Part shown: positions 1 through 7,940 of the stretch, one piece after another
How the letters are laid out: each line of letters starts with the position of its first letter
Position numbering within the stretch: position 1 is the stretch's first letter
Source of the DNA: Venatoribacter cucullus
GTDB lineage: Bacteria > Pseudomonadota > Gammaproteobacteria > Pseudomonadales > Oceanobacteraceae
Assembly (NCBI RefSeq): GCF_016132445.1
Contig: NZ_CP046056.1
Span: forward strand, 434,001-498,000
DNA length: 64,000 nucleotides
Direction: 5' to 3'
Program-made: the position numbers and the translations under genes
The notes under the pieces: model-generated
Seen by the model: only the letters and a program-made list of their open reading frames with translations
The model's database searches: none
Told to the model about the DNA's origin: nothing

Positions 1-825
1 ACCAAATTCCAGCACCACCTGTGATGGATGATTATTGAGCAAATTCAGCAGGATACGGTTAATACTGCGGTTGTTTTTACGACCGATCAGGAACACCAGA
101 TCACTGCGCCGCCATTCAAATTCGCCCAGAGCGACCGGCAGATTGCCCTGGCTCATCAGGTTATGCAGCAGGTAAGCGCTGTCCCGTTTCAGCAACAACA
201 GCCACCAGTCGTTACGGATATGGTCCAGCACTTTGCTGTTCAGGCTTTCCACGCTGATGGTGGCGCTGATGGCGGTATCACGCTGATGCTGGTGGGCATA
301 GCGTTGCAGCGCGGCCAGCAGGTCGGGTTCTTCCGGGTTGATCCAGTAATAACGGCCGTCCCATTCGCGGTAGACCACGCGGTGGGGCTTATTGGCTTCG
401 GGAAAGGCTTCGTGCAGGCGGGTGTCAAAGTCTTCGGCGGTTTCAATGATCCGCTCTTCCGGCAACTGCTCGGCATAAGCGAGCAGGTTAGGCCAGTCCT
501 GATCGTGCTGGCTTTGTTCCACGCCATCAATCGCAGTGACGGACAGGCGCCGCGGGTATTCTTTTTCAACCAGCAGTTTGCCCAGCAACTCCTGCAGCTC
601 CAGCCAGTCACTGCCCTGGGCCTGCAGGGATTGCTGTAACCCCTGTACCACTGCATGCAGACTGAGCCAGCGGTGGCTGAGAAAGCTGGGTGGGTTAAGG
701 CTGCCCAGTGCTTCCAGCTCCATTTCACGCGCTGCCTGAGTGGCATACCAGACCGGAAACAACCGTTGCAACAGGTTGTTCAGAAAGGTCTCAAGTTCAG
801 TAAAAAAGCTGCCGGAGTTTTTCAT
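1..825 (-). CDS. Hypothetical protein, C-terminus beyond the window edge
   Basis: An open frame read on the minus strand starts at an ATG at 825 and runs off the left edge after 275 codons without a stop. The visible part begins MKNSGSFFTELETF and is rich in Leu, Glu and Gln with a regular helical character. It has no signal peptide, transmembrane segment or familiar catalytic motif. A WWLLLLKRD stretch near residues 210-218 is part of an amphipathic region and is too short and charged at its end to call a membrane helix. It diverges from the small gene at 902. I do not recognise the family. The reading frame is supported by its codon use; the other frames here are much less credible. Confidence 0.6.
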   Translation of the reverse strand, partial: MKNSGSFFTELETFLNNLLQRLFPVWYATQAAREMELEALGSLNPPSFLSHRWLSLHAVVQGLQQSLQAQGSDWLELQELLGKLLVEKEYPRRLSVTAIDGVEQSQHDQDWPNLLAYAEQLPEERIIETAEDFDTRLHEAFPEANKPHRVVYREWDGRYYWINPEEPDLLAALQRYAHQHQRDTAISATISVESLNSKVLDHIRNDWWLLLLKRDSAYLLHNLMSQGNLPVALGEFEWRRSDLVFLIGRKNNRSINRILLNLLNNHPSQVVLEFG

Positions 826-901
826 GGGGACCGCAGTTGTCAGGTTGAATTCAGGCTATGATGATCAGCAAGTAAGTAAAGCACGAATGGGAGTAATGGT
901 C

Positions 902-1285
902 ATGGCGGATATCCCTCCGGTTCCGACCTCAATGCAAATGCTGGCGCGCATTAACGAAGCACTGGCTGAATCCGGCCTCAGTGAACCGAAAACGGTTCGT
1001 GATCCGTTGCCTCTGTTTCGTGAACTGCTGCAGGATTGGTATCTCTGTCAGGAATTACCCGCCGGCGAATACACGGATGAGCAAGCCATCGCCAGCCTGC
1101 TGGAGCAGCAGACGGCGGTGGAACTGCAGGCCGCCTTGCGCGGTATTTTCAATGAGGCCATGCAGCTGAGTAATGCCCACGGTACGTTAAGTATCTGGAC
1201 CCGGCGCGAGCTGGATCAGGAATTACGGCGTCTGCAGCGTCTGGTTGAGCAGGCGCAGCAACAACGGGCGGCGGGCGGCTACTGA
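902..1285 (+). CDS. Small conserved-looking hypothetical protein (127 aa)
   Basis: The frame is open from well upstream, but the ATG at 902 is preceded by GGGAG at 889-893 with eight bases of spacing, so I chose it over the in-frame ATGs at 887 and 896. The product is a soluble, acidic, helical protein starting MADIPPVPTS and ending in a Gln/Arg-rich helix (RRLQRLVEQAQQQ). No catalytic or metal-binding motif is visible. It lies 45 bp upstream of a flavodoxin gene on the same strand and may be co-transcribed with it. I do not recognise the family. Confidence 0.6.
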   Translation: MADIPPVPTSMQMLARINEALAESGLSEPKTVRDPLPLFRELLQDWYLCQELPAGEYTDEQAIASLLEQQTAVELQAALRGIFNEAMQLSNAHGTLSIWTRRELDQELRRLQRLVEQAQQQRAAGGY

Positions 1286-1330
1286 TCCGGCCGCCAGGCC
1301 GTTATAATGCCTGCTTTTTGCGGAGTGGTT

Positions 1331-1783
1331 ATGTCGGTTATTTATCTGGCCGTAGGTTCGGTGACCGGAACTGCGGTGGCGGTGGCCAATGCCGTTCGGG
1401 AGCATCTGCAACAGGCCGGGCATCAGGTGATTCAGGATGAACAGCCTTCGGTTGCGGCCTTAAACAACAGCGCTGCCGATGCCGTGCTTATCTGTACCTC
1501 CACCACCGGTCGTGGTGATCTGCCTGCTGCTATTGCCCCGTTTTATGCCGAACTGGAACAGCAGTTTCCATTACAGAACGGCCGCCCGTTCGGGGTTATC
1601 AGTCTGGGTGACAGCTCTTACGATGCCACCTTCTGCGGTGCCGGGGCGTTACTGGAAGAGCGCTTTCTGGAACTGCAGGGCCGCCAGCCGGTGCCGCGTG
1701 TAACCATTGATGCTACCGAAACCGTAACCCCGGATGACGACGCGTTGTTCTGGTTGCAGGAATGGACAGAAAAAGCGCTGTAA
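1331..1783 (+). CDS. Flavodoxin (MioC-like)
   Basis: The 150-residue product has the flavodoxin fold. An N-terminal beta strand leads into the FMN phosphate-binding loop GSVTGTA (about residues 8-14), followed by a second loop CTSTTGRGDLP (about 57-67) and GVISLGDSSYDATFCGAG (about 88-105), which matches the third FMN-contact region of short-chain flavodoxins. These proteins carry electrons between reductases and partners in the cytoplasm; MioC-type members support biotin synthase in vitro. The ATG at 1331 follows CGGAG at 1321-1325, and an upstream in-frame ATG at 1307 lacks a ribosome site. The partner enzyme cannot be told from the context. Confidence 0.85.
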   Translation: MSVIYLAVGSVTGTAVAVANAVREHLQQAGHQVIQDEQPSVAALNNSAADAVLICTSTTGRGDLPAAIAPFYAELEQQFPLQNGRPFGVISLGDSSYDATFCGAGALLEERFLELQGRQPVPRVTIDATETVTPDDDALFWLQEWTEKAL

Positions 1784-1810
1784 TTAAGGCCGGCGCAGTG
1801 GCGGGCCGGT

Positions 1811-2557
1811 TCAGAAATTAATCCCCAGCCGCAGTTGGGTCTGATGGTTTTCTTTTTCAATACCCTGCGGCGGGCGGCTGTCCCAGCGGCTCTGCCATTG
1901 CCACTTCAGCTCTACCTGGCTACCCAGCGGAATGCTGGCGGCCAGTTGCCACAGGGCGCGCTGATCGGCAGGTTCATCCACCACCGGCTGGAAATACAGC
2001 GTGGTCTGTAATTTAACCGCCGGCAGCTGCCACTGCAGGTGAGTGTACAGATTCAGGCGGGTGAGCTGGTCACTTTGCTCGCCACTGGCTTCTTCTTCCC
2101 GCACCCATTCATGGAACAGCCCGGTACCTTGGCTCCACAGCAGGTTGTCGTCCAGTTTTTGCTGATAACGCAGCCCGGCCCCGGTTAGGGCGCGGGAGGA
2201 TAATGCGGCGAAGGGATCGCGTTCGTACTGGACAAAGGCTTCCTGCGCCCAGTGCCGGCGATGGTTGCGGACCACCCGGGTATGAAAAAAGGTGTCGTCA
2301 TCGGTGCGCCGGCCGTTACTGGTTTCGTGCAACCGGCTGGCCCAGCTGAACACCCGGTACTGGTCATTTTGCCAGTTACCGTTCAGTGCCGCCGACCATT
2401 TGCGTTTTTCATTGTTACCGGCCTGGGCATCCAGCCCCAGTTCCACGCGGCCGGCAAAGCCTTGCTGATCTTTCTGCAGGCGGCGTTCTTCGATGTTGGA
2501 GATGGCAAGGACGGGGGTGCTCAGGCCGAGCAATAACAGCACTTTTGCAAACTGCAC
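1811..2557 (-). CDS. DUF481 family outer-membrane beta-barrel protein
   Basis: This 248-residue product starts at a GTG (2557) with GGAG about seven bases upstream and has a clear signal peptide ending STPVLA (residues 13-18). The rest alternates polar and hydrophobic residues typical of beta strands and ends in Phe, the usual outer-membrane barrel signature. The pattern (GRVELGLDAQAGNNEKRKWSA near the start, long runs such as YRVFSWASRLHE) matches the DUF481 family of salt-induced or YdiY-like barrels. Its function is unknown. It converges with the flavodoxin gene, 27 bp apart. Confidence 0.75.
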   Translation of the reverse strand: MQFAKVLLLLGLSTPVLAISNIEERRLQKDQQGFAGRVELGLDAQAGNNEKRKWSAALNGNWQNDQYRVFSWASRLHETSNGRRTDDDTFFHTRVVRNHRRHWAQEAFVQYERDPFAALSSRALTGAGLRYQQKLDDNLLWSQGTGLFHEWVREEEASGEQSDQLTRLNLYTHLQWQLPAVKLQTTLYFQPVVDEPADQRALWQLAASIPLGSQVELKWQWQSRWDSRPPQGIEKENHQTQLRLGINF

Positions 2558-2616
2558 AGTGTTCTCCGGTGGCGTAAAAAGGCCGTATTGTACCTTAAAA
2601 AGCCAGGCTTGCCGGG

Positions 2617-3069
2617 TCAGTGCGTCTGGCGGGCCGAGTCGAGGTTGTGCAGCAGGGTCTGTAAACGGCCGATTTGCTGGCGTTCTGAGTAGGGGGTGCG
2701 GCGCTCTTCAAACTGCAGTGCCAGATCATCCAGTGTCTGTACGGCATCCAGTCGTTGCCCTTCCGGCAGATCGGCGCGGGCGGTATTCAGGCTGGCAAAG
2801 GCATCCAGTCCGCGGCCATCGAGCAGGCCGAATTGCAGCAGTTTGTTCTGCAGATGGCCGACCTCTTCACCGCGCAGGGCGCGCACATTGAAATCCGCCG
2901 CTACCGCACTGACCAGCACCGCCCGGGCCGATGGGGCATAAGCGCCCGGCGAAGTATCCGCCGGTTCTTCTGCCGCGGGAGCGGTTACCCCGGAGGCCGC
3001 TGCCGCACGCGGGCTGTCCTGATTCGGCAGGGGCAGATGTTGCAGATAATGACTGAGGGCGCTGAGCAT
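2617..3069 (-). CDS. Hypothetical protein with Ala/Pro-rich linker
   Basis: A 150-residue frame starts at ATG 3069 behind GGAG with eight bases of spacing. The first 20 residues are followed by an Ala/Pro/Glu-rich low-complexity linker (about residues 22-45) and then a helical domain containing VRALRGEEVGHLQNKLLQFGLL and ending in RRTPYSERQQIGRLQTLLHNLD. There is no signal peptide or membrane segment. The arrangement resembles small proteins that dock onto surface machinery, but I cannot name a family. It sits alone between an outer-membrane protein gene and a divergent TetR gene. Confidence 0.6.
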   Translation of the reverse strand: MLSALSHYLQHLPLPNQDSPRAAAASGVTAPAAEEPADTSPGAYAPSARAVLVSAVAADFNVRALRGEEVGHLQNKLLQFGLLDGRGLDAFASLNTARADLPEGQRLDAVQTLDDLALQFEERRTPYSERQQIGRLQTLLHNLDSARQTH

Positions 3070-3261
3070 AGAAGAAACTCCGGTAACTGGCAGTCTCTAT
3101 GCAGGGGCTGTGCCAACCCTCAGCAAGCCACGCCAGCAGGGTATTTGCCGCCGTTGACCGCGGTGTGTGCGGCAAGCATTGGCCGCTATAGCAGCAGGCC
3201 GTGGCCGGAATAAGGATGGTAAACTGCCGGCCGCCGTCAGAATAACAAGCAGGAGAGCAAT

Positions 3262-3957
3262 ATGGCGTCAGCGCCGGAACTGACCAATGATCCGCAGGAC
3301 CTTCAATACCATGGCCGTAAAGCCAGCCGGGCCAAGAGTGAACACCGGCGCCGGCTGATTCTGGAAGCTGCGTTGCGTATTGTGGTGCGTGATGGTGTGC
3401 GCGGTATCCGTCACCGGGCCGTGGCGGCTGAGGCCGAGGTGCCGCTGGCCGCCACCACCTATTATTTCCGCGACATCGACGAGCTGATTGTCGATACCTT
3501 TACCCTCTATACCGAAAAAGCCTTGCTGGACGTGGATGATTTAACCCGGCGCTTTGATCAGCCCTGGCTGCGCACCGCTGCTGCCGATGGCCCGGACCGG
3601 CAAGCGGTGCAGAATTTTATGGTGACGCAGGTAATGACCTATATGCGCCATCAGTTGCTGGAACAACGCGACCTGCGCATTGCCGAGCAGGCTTTCCGCT
3701 ACGAAGCCATTATTAACCCGGCTATCCGCCGGCTGGCTCTGTTGCACCGGCAGGCTCTGCTGGATAAAGCCACGGATTTTTTCCGCCATATTCTGCCGTC
3801 GGCACAGCCACAGGCGGATGCGGAAATTTTACTGGGGTTATTTCACACGCTGGAATACAACGCCTTGCTGCAGGATGAAGGCGAGGTGGAGCTGGCCCGG
3901 ATTGAAGCCATTACCCGCCAGTATCTGAGCCTTATCTTGCCGCCACCGGCGGAGTAA
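3262..3957 (+). CDS. TetR/AcrR family transcriptional regulator
   Basis: The 231-residue product has an N-terminal TetR helix-turn-helix at about residues 25-75: RRRLILEAALRIVVRDG leads into IRHRAVAAEAEVPLAATTYYF, the recognition-helix signature. The remaining 150 residues form the helical ligand and dimer domain. A ribosome site (GGAGAG) precedes ATG 3262. TetR proteins usually repress a neighbouring operon, but here the only divergent neighbour is the unknown gene ending upstream at 3069, so the target is unclear. Its stop codon is two bases from the end of the convergent zinc-ribbon gene. Confidence 0.85.
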   Translation: MASAPELTNDPQDLQYHGRKASRAKSEHRRRLILEAALRIVVRDGVRGIRHRAVAAEAEVPLAATTYYFRDIDELIVDTFTLYTEKALLDVDDLTRRFDQPWLRTAAADGPDRQAVQNFMVTQVMTYMRHQLLEQRDLRIAEQAFRYEAIINPAIRRLALLHRQALLDKATDFFRHILPSAQPQADAEILLGLFHTLEYNALLQDEGEVELARIEAITRQYLSLILPPPAE

Positions 3958-3959
3958 CC

Positions 3960-4208
3960 TTACAGCGCGAAATGATAGCCTTCCTGCGCCAGCAGCATCC
4001 GCATCAGGCGCAATTCCAGGCTGCTGAATTGGCGGGCCTGGTGGCAGTGCCGGCAGAATATCGTCTGCTGTTTCAGCCGCCCGAGGCTGACGTCTGTCTG
4101 CTGCTGGCAATGGTCGCAGGTGATGGGAATCATCACCCGGTCGGACAGCAGGGTAACGACATTTCCGGTCTGGTATGAATACGGGGCAACCGGCAAGGGG
4201 TGTTGCAT
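3960..4208 (-). CDS. Small zinc-ribbon protein (82 aa)
   Basis: I chose the ATG at 4208, which follows AGAGGA with eight bases of spacing; the frame stays open to 4331 but the extra residues look non-coding. The product has two CxxC knuckles, CDHC and CRHC, about 20 residues apart in the middle of the protein, which should bind one zinc ion. It ends in a helix, LELRLMRMLLAQEGYHFAL. This is the layout of small zinc-ribbon regulators or subunits, but no specific function can be assigned. It converges with the TetR gene with a two-base gap. Confidence 0.65.
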   Translation of the reverse strand: MQHPLPVAPYSYQTGNVVTLLSDRVMIPITCDHCQQQTDVSLGRLKQQTIFCRHCHQARQFSSLELRLMRMLLAQEGYHFAL

Positions 4209-4429
4209 ACTGGTATTCCTCTGAGCGTATTCCGGCTGGATTGGGGATGACTCACTAAGTCTTTTGTCTGAGATGAGAATAGCAGGTGTTTTCAGAGTGC
4301 AGCGTTCAGCACGTGGTTTTATGGTGAACAAATGTACAGGTTTTGTTTCTGAAAACTGCCATTCAGAACCATTGTGTCAATCAGGCGCTGGTGCCGCAGG
4401 AAGCCTGTGACCTGATATGGTTTCGCCAT

Positions 4430-5542
4430 TCAGAGCGTTGTGCTGAAAACGTCAGCCACCCGGGCCGCCAGTGCCAGTGATGCCGTCAGGCCGGGGCTCT
4501 CAATGCCGAATAAATGCATCACCGGTGCCGGCTGCTGCCGGTGCAGCACGCAGAAGTCCGCCGCAGGTTGGTCGGCGGCGTGCAGTTTGGGGCGGATGCC
4601 GGCGTAATCCGGTTGCAGGGCCGCCGGATCCAGTTGCGGGAAATAGGCGCGGATGGCTTCGGCAAAACGGCTCTGCAGAGCGGCATCGACGCGGTAATCG
4701 TCCAGCTGGCCGGCCGCCAGATATTGAGTGTCCGGCCCGAACCGCACCTGGCCGCCCAGATCCAGCGTGGCGTGAATGCCCAGGCCGGCCATATTGGCTT
4801 CCGGTAAGGGGTAAATTAAATGCCGGAACGGGGCTTTGGCCTGGTAACTGAAGTAGTGACCGCGGCAGGGGTAGAGGGCCGGAATATTGTCCTCTGCCAG
4901 CTGCAGCTGGCGCGCCAGATTCTGGGCCTGCAGCCCGGCGGCGTTGATCAGTGCACCGCAACGGATGTTCACCTCACCATCGCTGCTGTCAATGGTCACC
5001 TGCCAGCCGCGGTCGGTTGGTTCAGCACGGCGCACGCTGGAATGACAGAGCAGTAAGGCTTCATTGATCTGGGCCAGCTGGGCCAGCCGCTGCATGTAGG
5101 TATGGCTGTCGATAATGCCGGTGGAGGGTGACCACAGCGCCGCCGCTCCGCGCACCAGTGGTTCGCGTTCCTGCAATTGCGCCTGATTCAGCCGCTCCAG
5201 CGGAATGCCGAGACGTTCGCCTTTATGCCACAGCTCATCCAGTTTGGGGGTGTCGGCAGCGGGGGCGATGATGAGTTTGCCGATGCGGCGATGGGGCACG
5301 TCGTGCTGTTCACAAAATGCATAGAGCGCTGGCTTACCGGCCAGGCACAGCTGCTCTTTTAACGAACCGGGCTGGTAATACAGCCCGGCGTGAATCACCT
5401 CGCTGTTACGGCTGCTGGTTTCACTGCCGAAGCGGGCGTGGCGTTCCAGCAGCAGCACGCTGCCCTGCTGGCTGAGACGGTAGGCAAGGGCGAGGCCAAT
5501 AACCCCGCCACCGGCGATGCAGAAGTCAAAATCGTTGCTCAT
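4430..5542 (-). CDS. FAD-dependent oxidoreductase, L-2-hydroxyglutarate oxidase-like
   Basis: The 370-residue product starts with a Rossmann dinucleotide fold (CIAGGGVIGLALAYRLSQ, about residues 8-25) and belongs to the DAO superfamily. Features typical of L-2-hydroxyglutarate oxidase/dehydrogenase (LhgO/L2HGDH) are visible: the SRNSEVIHAGLYYQPGSLK segment (about 44-62), GIIDSHTYMQRL (about 141-152), and the C-terminal LFGIESPGLTASLALA. Such enzymes oxidise L-2-hydroxyglutarate to 2-oxoglutarate and pass electrons to the respiratory chain. No csiD or gabD homologue lies nearby, so the pathway is not confirmed by context. The start at 5542 lacks a strong ribosome site. Confidence 0.8.
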   Translation of the reverse strand: MSNDFDFCIAGGGVIGLALAYRLSQQGSVLLLERHARFGSETSSRNSEVIHAGLYYQPGSLKEQLCLAGKPALYAFCEQHDVPHRRIGKLIIAPAADTPKLDELWHKGERLGIPLERLNQAQLQEREPLVRGAAALWSPSTGIIDSHTYMQRLAQLAQINEALLLCHSSVRRAEPTDRGWQVTIDSSDGEVNIRCGALINAAGLQAQNLARQLQLAEDNIPALYPCRGHYFSYQAKAPFRHLIYPLPEANMAGLGIHATLDLGGQVRFGPDTQYLAAGQLDDYRVDAALQSRFAEAIRAYFPQLDPAALQPDYAGIRPKLHAADQPAADFCVLHRQQPAPVMHLFGIESPGLTASLALAARVADVFSTTL

Positions 5543-5593
5543 AACGGGCCGTGATCAGATTGTCTGGCCCGATTGTAAAGCAAATACCGTCGT

Positions 5594-6604
5594 TCAGCCT
5601 TCGCGCTGCTCCGTACATTCATGATGGCCGGGGTTGCTGCGACAGCGTAGTTTCAGCATCAGACGCATCATCCGGGCATCGTAAACCTCGGCGCCGGTCA
5701 GGCTGATACGGATATTGCGCAGCATTTCCTGATAATCCAGTGCCATTTTTTCTGGCAGGTCGAGCCAGTAGTGCTCCGGAATACCGGCCTCAGCCTGACG
5801 GATGTGCGCCATGGCTTTATCAAAATGCCGGAAGGCGAATTCGCGGCTTTGCTGGCCGAAATCAGCCGGGAAACGATCGCGGTGCAGCACCAGCTGAAAA
5901 TTCATCTGCGCCAGACTGAAGCGGTAAATCGCCCCCTGCTCCCCTAAGCCTTTGTACATTTCAAAGGGCTGGTAGGCCACGGCCGGCGCGTAAGCAATAT
6001 CGACATCGCCGTTATTAAAGCGCGGTGCAAAGGTGGCGACACTGGAGGGCACCATGGTGGCGCCGATGTGTTCCACCACCTTGACCGAAGCCTGGTCGTA
6101 ATCGAGCGTGGCAATGCGTTTACCCGCGGCGGCTTCGACCGAATTAATGGCTTTGTCACGCACAAACACATAGACCGAACCGCCCGGCATAACCGCGGCA
6201 ACTTCATGGTTATCCTGCACCATATAGCGGGCTGCCTGGGGTTTGGATAGCATGCCGATCAGCTCCTGTACCTGCTGGTAGCTGGTCAGGCCGCCCAGCG
6301 CTTCAATGCTGGCGGTAAAACGGTTGTACGGCCTTACCCGGGTGCCGGTGACACCCATGGCGTCACAATGGCCGGCGCTGTAGTCGGCAATGACCACGGC
6401 TTCGTTGGTGTAGGCTTTCAGGTTCAGCTGTACGCCCCAGTTCATGGCGTTGGTCTGGTAATCCAGCAGGGCGTTATAAACCGGGCCGCGGGCGCCGACC
6501 GGATCGAAAATACAGAGTGTGCGGACCGGCAGGCCGGTCTGGGCCTGGCTGACAGCGCTGAACGCCAGCCACAGCAGCAGGGCAGGCAGAAAGAATCTGG
6601 CCAT
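5594..6604 (-). CDS. Putative solute-binding protein, AdeT1/2-like family
   Basis: From ATG 6604 (AGAGG upstream) the product is 336 residues with a signal peptide (MARFFLPALLLWLAFSAVSQA). The mature part reads like a periplasmic binding protein: VRTLCIFDPVGARGPVYN near the start, VVIADYSAGHCDAMGVTGTRVR (about 70-91), and a lysine/aspartate-containing KRIATLDYDQASVKVVEH segment like those of TRAP/TAXI-type receptors. The pattern matches the putative solute-binding family that includes Acinetobacter AdeT1/AdeT2, which have been discussed as efflux-associated. No transporter genes lie next to it, so the ligand and partner are unknown. Confidence 0.65.
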   Translation of the reverse strand: MARFFLPALLLWLAFSAVSQAQTGLPVRTLCIFDPVGARGPVYNALLDYQTNAMNWGVQLNLKAYTNEAVVIADYSAGHCDAMGVTGTRVRPYNRFTASIEALGGLTSYQQVQELIGMLSKPQAARYMVQDNHEVAAVMPGGSVYVFVRDKAINSVEAAAGKRIATLDYDQASVKVVEHIGATMVPSSVATFAPRFNNGDVDIAYAPAVAYQPFEMYKGLGEQGAIYRFSLAQMNFQLVLHRDRFPADFGQQSREFAFRHFDKAMAHIRQAEAGIPEHYWLDLPEKMALDYQEMLRNIRISLTGAEVYDARMMRLMLKLRCRSNPGHHECTEQREG

Positions 6605-6759
6605 GATGGAACCTCTTATTGTTATTGTTGGCTGCAGGCAGCCTGTTTGAGAATGCGCCGTCATCATACCCCGCCGGTATTACGCTGCAACCGTTGCTGG
6701 CCAGTACCGGCGGCGCTGAGTACCATAGCGGCCTGAGCTGATTCCTGCGGGAGAGAATT

Positions 6760-6960
6760 ATGAACGCCGCCCAGTTTGAAAGTCTGGCGCTGAACATCGG
6801 CATTACCGTGCTGATCGGGTTTATGTTTTTTATTATTTACGATCTGGGCAAACGCTCGAATGCCGGTAAGTTCGGTATGTTCGTGCTGTTTTTTGCCCTG
6901 GGCCTGGGCGTGCTGGGGTTTATTATCAAAACCGTGCTGGTGGAATTCTGGGAATTCTGA
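6760..6960 (+). CDS. DUF2788 family small membrane protein
   Basis: A 66-residue protein with two hydrophobic segments, GITVLIGFMFFIIYDLG and MFVLFFALGLGVLGFIIKTVLV, joined by a short basic loop (KRSNAGKFG). Length, two-helix topology and the conserved YDLGKRS loop match DUF2788, a family of unknown function in gammaproteobacteria. A good ribosome site (GGGAGAG) precedes ATG 6760. Confidence 0.75.
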   Translation: MNAAQFESLALNIGITVLIGFMFFIIYDLGKRSNAGKFGMFVLFFALGLGVLGFIIKTVLVEFWEF

Positions 6961-7038
6961 GCCGCGCTCTGTTGACCTGGATTAGTGCATTGCTGAGCGC
7001 CGTTGTTACACTGCAGCGGACCGTAACGAGGAAATATC

Positions 7039-7290
7039 ATGGCCGAACAACAACTGAAACAACAGCTGCAACAACTGCACGCCACCCTGGCTGAACATCC
7101 GCAACTGGACAGCGAAAGCCAGGCACTGCTGCAGCGGATTGCCGCTGACATTGATGAACTGCAACCGGACCAGCAGACTGACCTGAGTGAACGGGTACAG
7201 GAGCAGGCGGTGCGGTTTGAACAGGAGCACCCGACCCTGGCCGGCGTACTGCGTCAGATTGTCGATACTCTGGGTCGTATTGGCGTCTGA
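7039..7290 (+). CDS. DUF4404 family protein
   Basis: An 83-residue, highly charged, fully helical protein: it begins EQQLKQQLQQLHATLAEHP and ends with PTLAGVLRQIVDTLGRIGV. This matches the DUF4404 family of small cytosolic proteins of unknown role. ACGAGGA precedes ATG 7039. It is followed after 18 bp by the CBS-domain gene and probably shares its transcript. A possible extended -10 (TGTTACACT, 7004-7012) lies just upstream. Confidence 0.7.
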   Translation: MAEQQLKQQLQQLHATLAEHPQLDSESQALLQRIAADIDELQPDQQTDLSERVQEQAVRFEQEHPTLAGVLRQIVDTLGRIGV

Positions 7291-7308
7291 GACGCCGGGA
7301 GGCCAGCC

Positions 7309-7743
7309 ATGCGCCACATGCCATTATTGTCCGATGTGATGACCGCTTTTCCGCTGCACGCGGATGAGGACATGCCCCTGAATCAGGCAGCCGCCCTGAT
7401 GGATGCGCATCAGTGTCATCATTTACCGGTCATGAACGGACACGAAATCAGCGGTCTGCTGACCAGTGAAGATATCAAACTGGCCTTGCAGCCCGGTCAT
7501 TCAGCCCGTGAACTGACCGAGCTGACCGCCGGTGATCTGTGTCGCCGGCAGGTACCGCAGGTGGATCTGCATACCCGTCTGGACGTGGTCTTGCAGGGCA
7601 TGGCTGACCAGCATCTGAATGCGGTACTGGTGCTGCGCCATGATCGTCTGGCCGGCATTCTGACCAGTCAGGACGCCTGCCGAGCCTTTGCGCAGTGGCT
7701 GCGCCATGAGTATCTGCCGGACGATGATCCGGAAAGCGCCTGA
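7309..7743 (+). CDS. CBS-domain pair protein
   Basis: The 144-residue product consists of two CBS motifs and little else. The first contains MTAFPLHADEDMPLNQAAALM (about residues 7-27) and the HHLPVMNGHEISGLLTSEDI strand-turn-helix (about 38-57). The second contains RRQVPQVDLHTRLDVVLQGM and LNAVLVLRHDRLAGILTSQD. CBS pairs bind adenosine nucleotides and regulate a partner; a free-standing pair like this acts through an unknown partner. A SD-like GGGAGG lies upstream of ATG 7309. Confidence 0.8.
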   Translation: MRHMPLLSDVMTAFPLHADEDMPLNQAAALMDAHQCHHLPVMNGHEISGLLTSEDIKLALQPGHSARELTELTAGDLCRRQVPQVDLHTRLDVVLQGMADQHLNAVLVLRHDRLAGILTSQDACRAFAQWLRHEYLPDDDPESA

Positions 7744-7897
7744 TTGAATTCCGGGCAGTGGGTTGCACCATTTGAGTGCGCTAATTGTCCGGAATGTCTT
7801 GTTTTGATGCACATTCCCAGTCTCTGTTATTCCGGTTGCTGATCGCTCAGGCCAGTAATGACGGGCCCTCGCCGCTGTTCTCGCGGATTTTTCAAAA

Positions 7898-7914
7898 TTG
7901 GTACGTTCCCTGCT
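7898..7914 (+). promoter_or_regulatory. Candidate sigma-54 (-24/-12) promoter
   Basis: TTGGTACG at 7898-7905 and CTGCT at 7910-7914 place the GG and GC dinucleotides exactly ten bases apart, as the sigma-54 consensus TTGGCACG-N4-TTGCT requires; two positions differ from that consensus. Transcription would start near 7925, just before the AGGAGG ribosome site of the gene at 7941. No activator site was identified. Confidence 0.45.
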
Positions 7915-7940
7915 AATACTGAAGTCAGGAGGAACTGCCT

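Noticed and set aside
740-901. Upstream extension of the gene at 902 to an ATG at 740
   Set aside because: The extra residues overlap the opposite-strand gene and its promoter region, and the ribosome site GGGAG fits only the start at 902.
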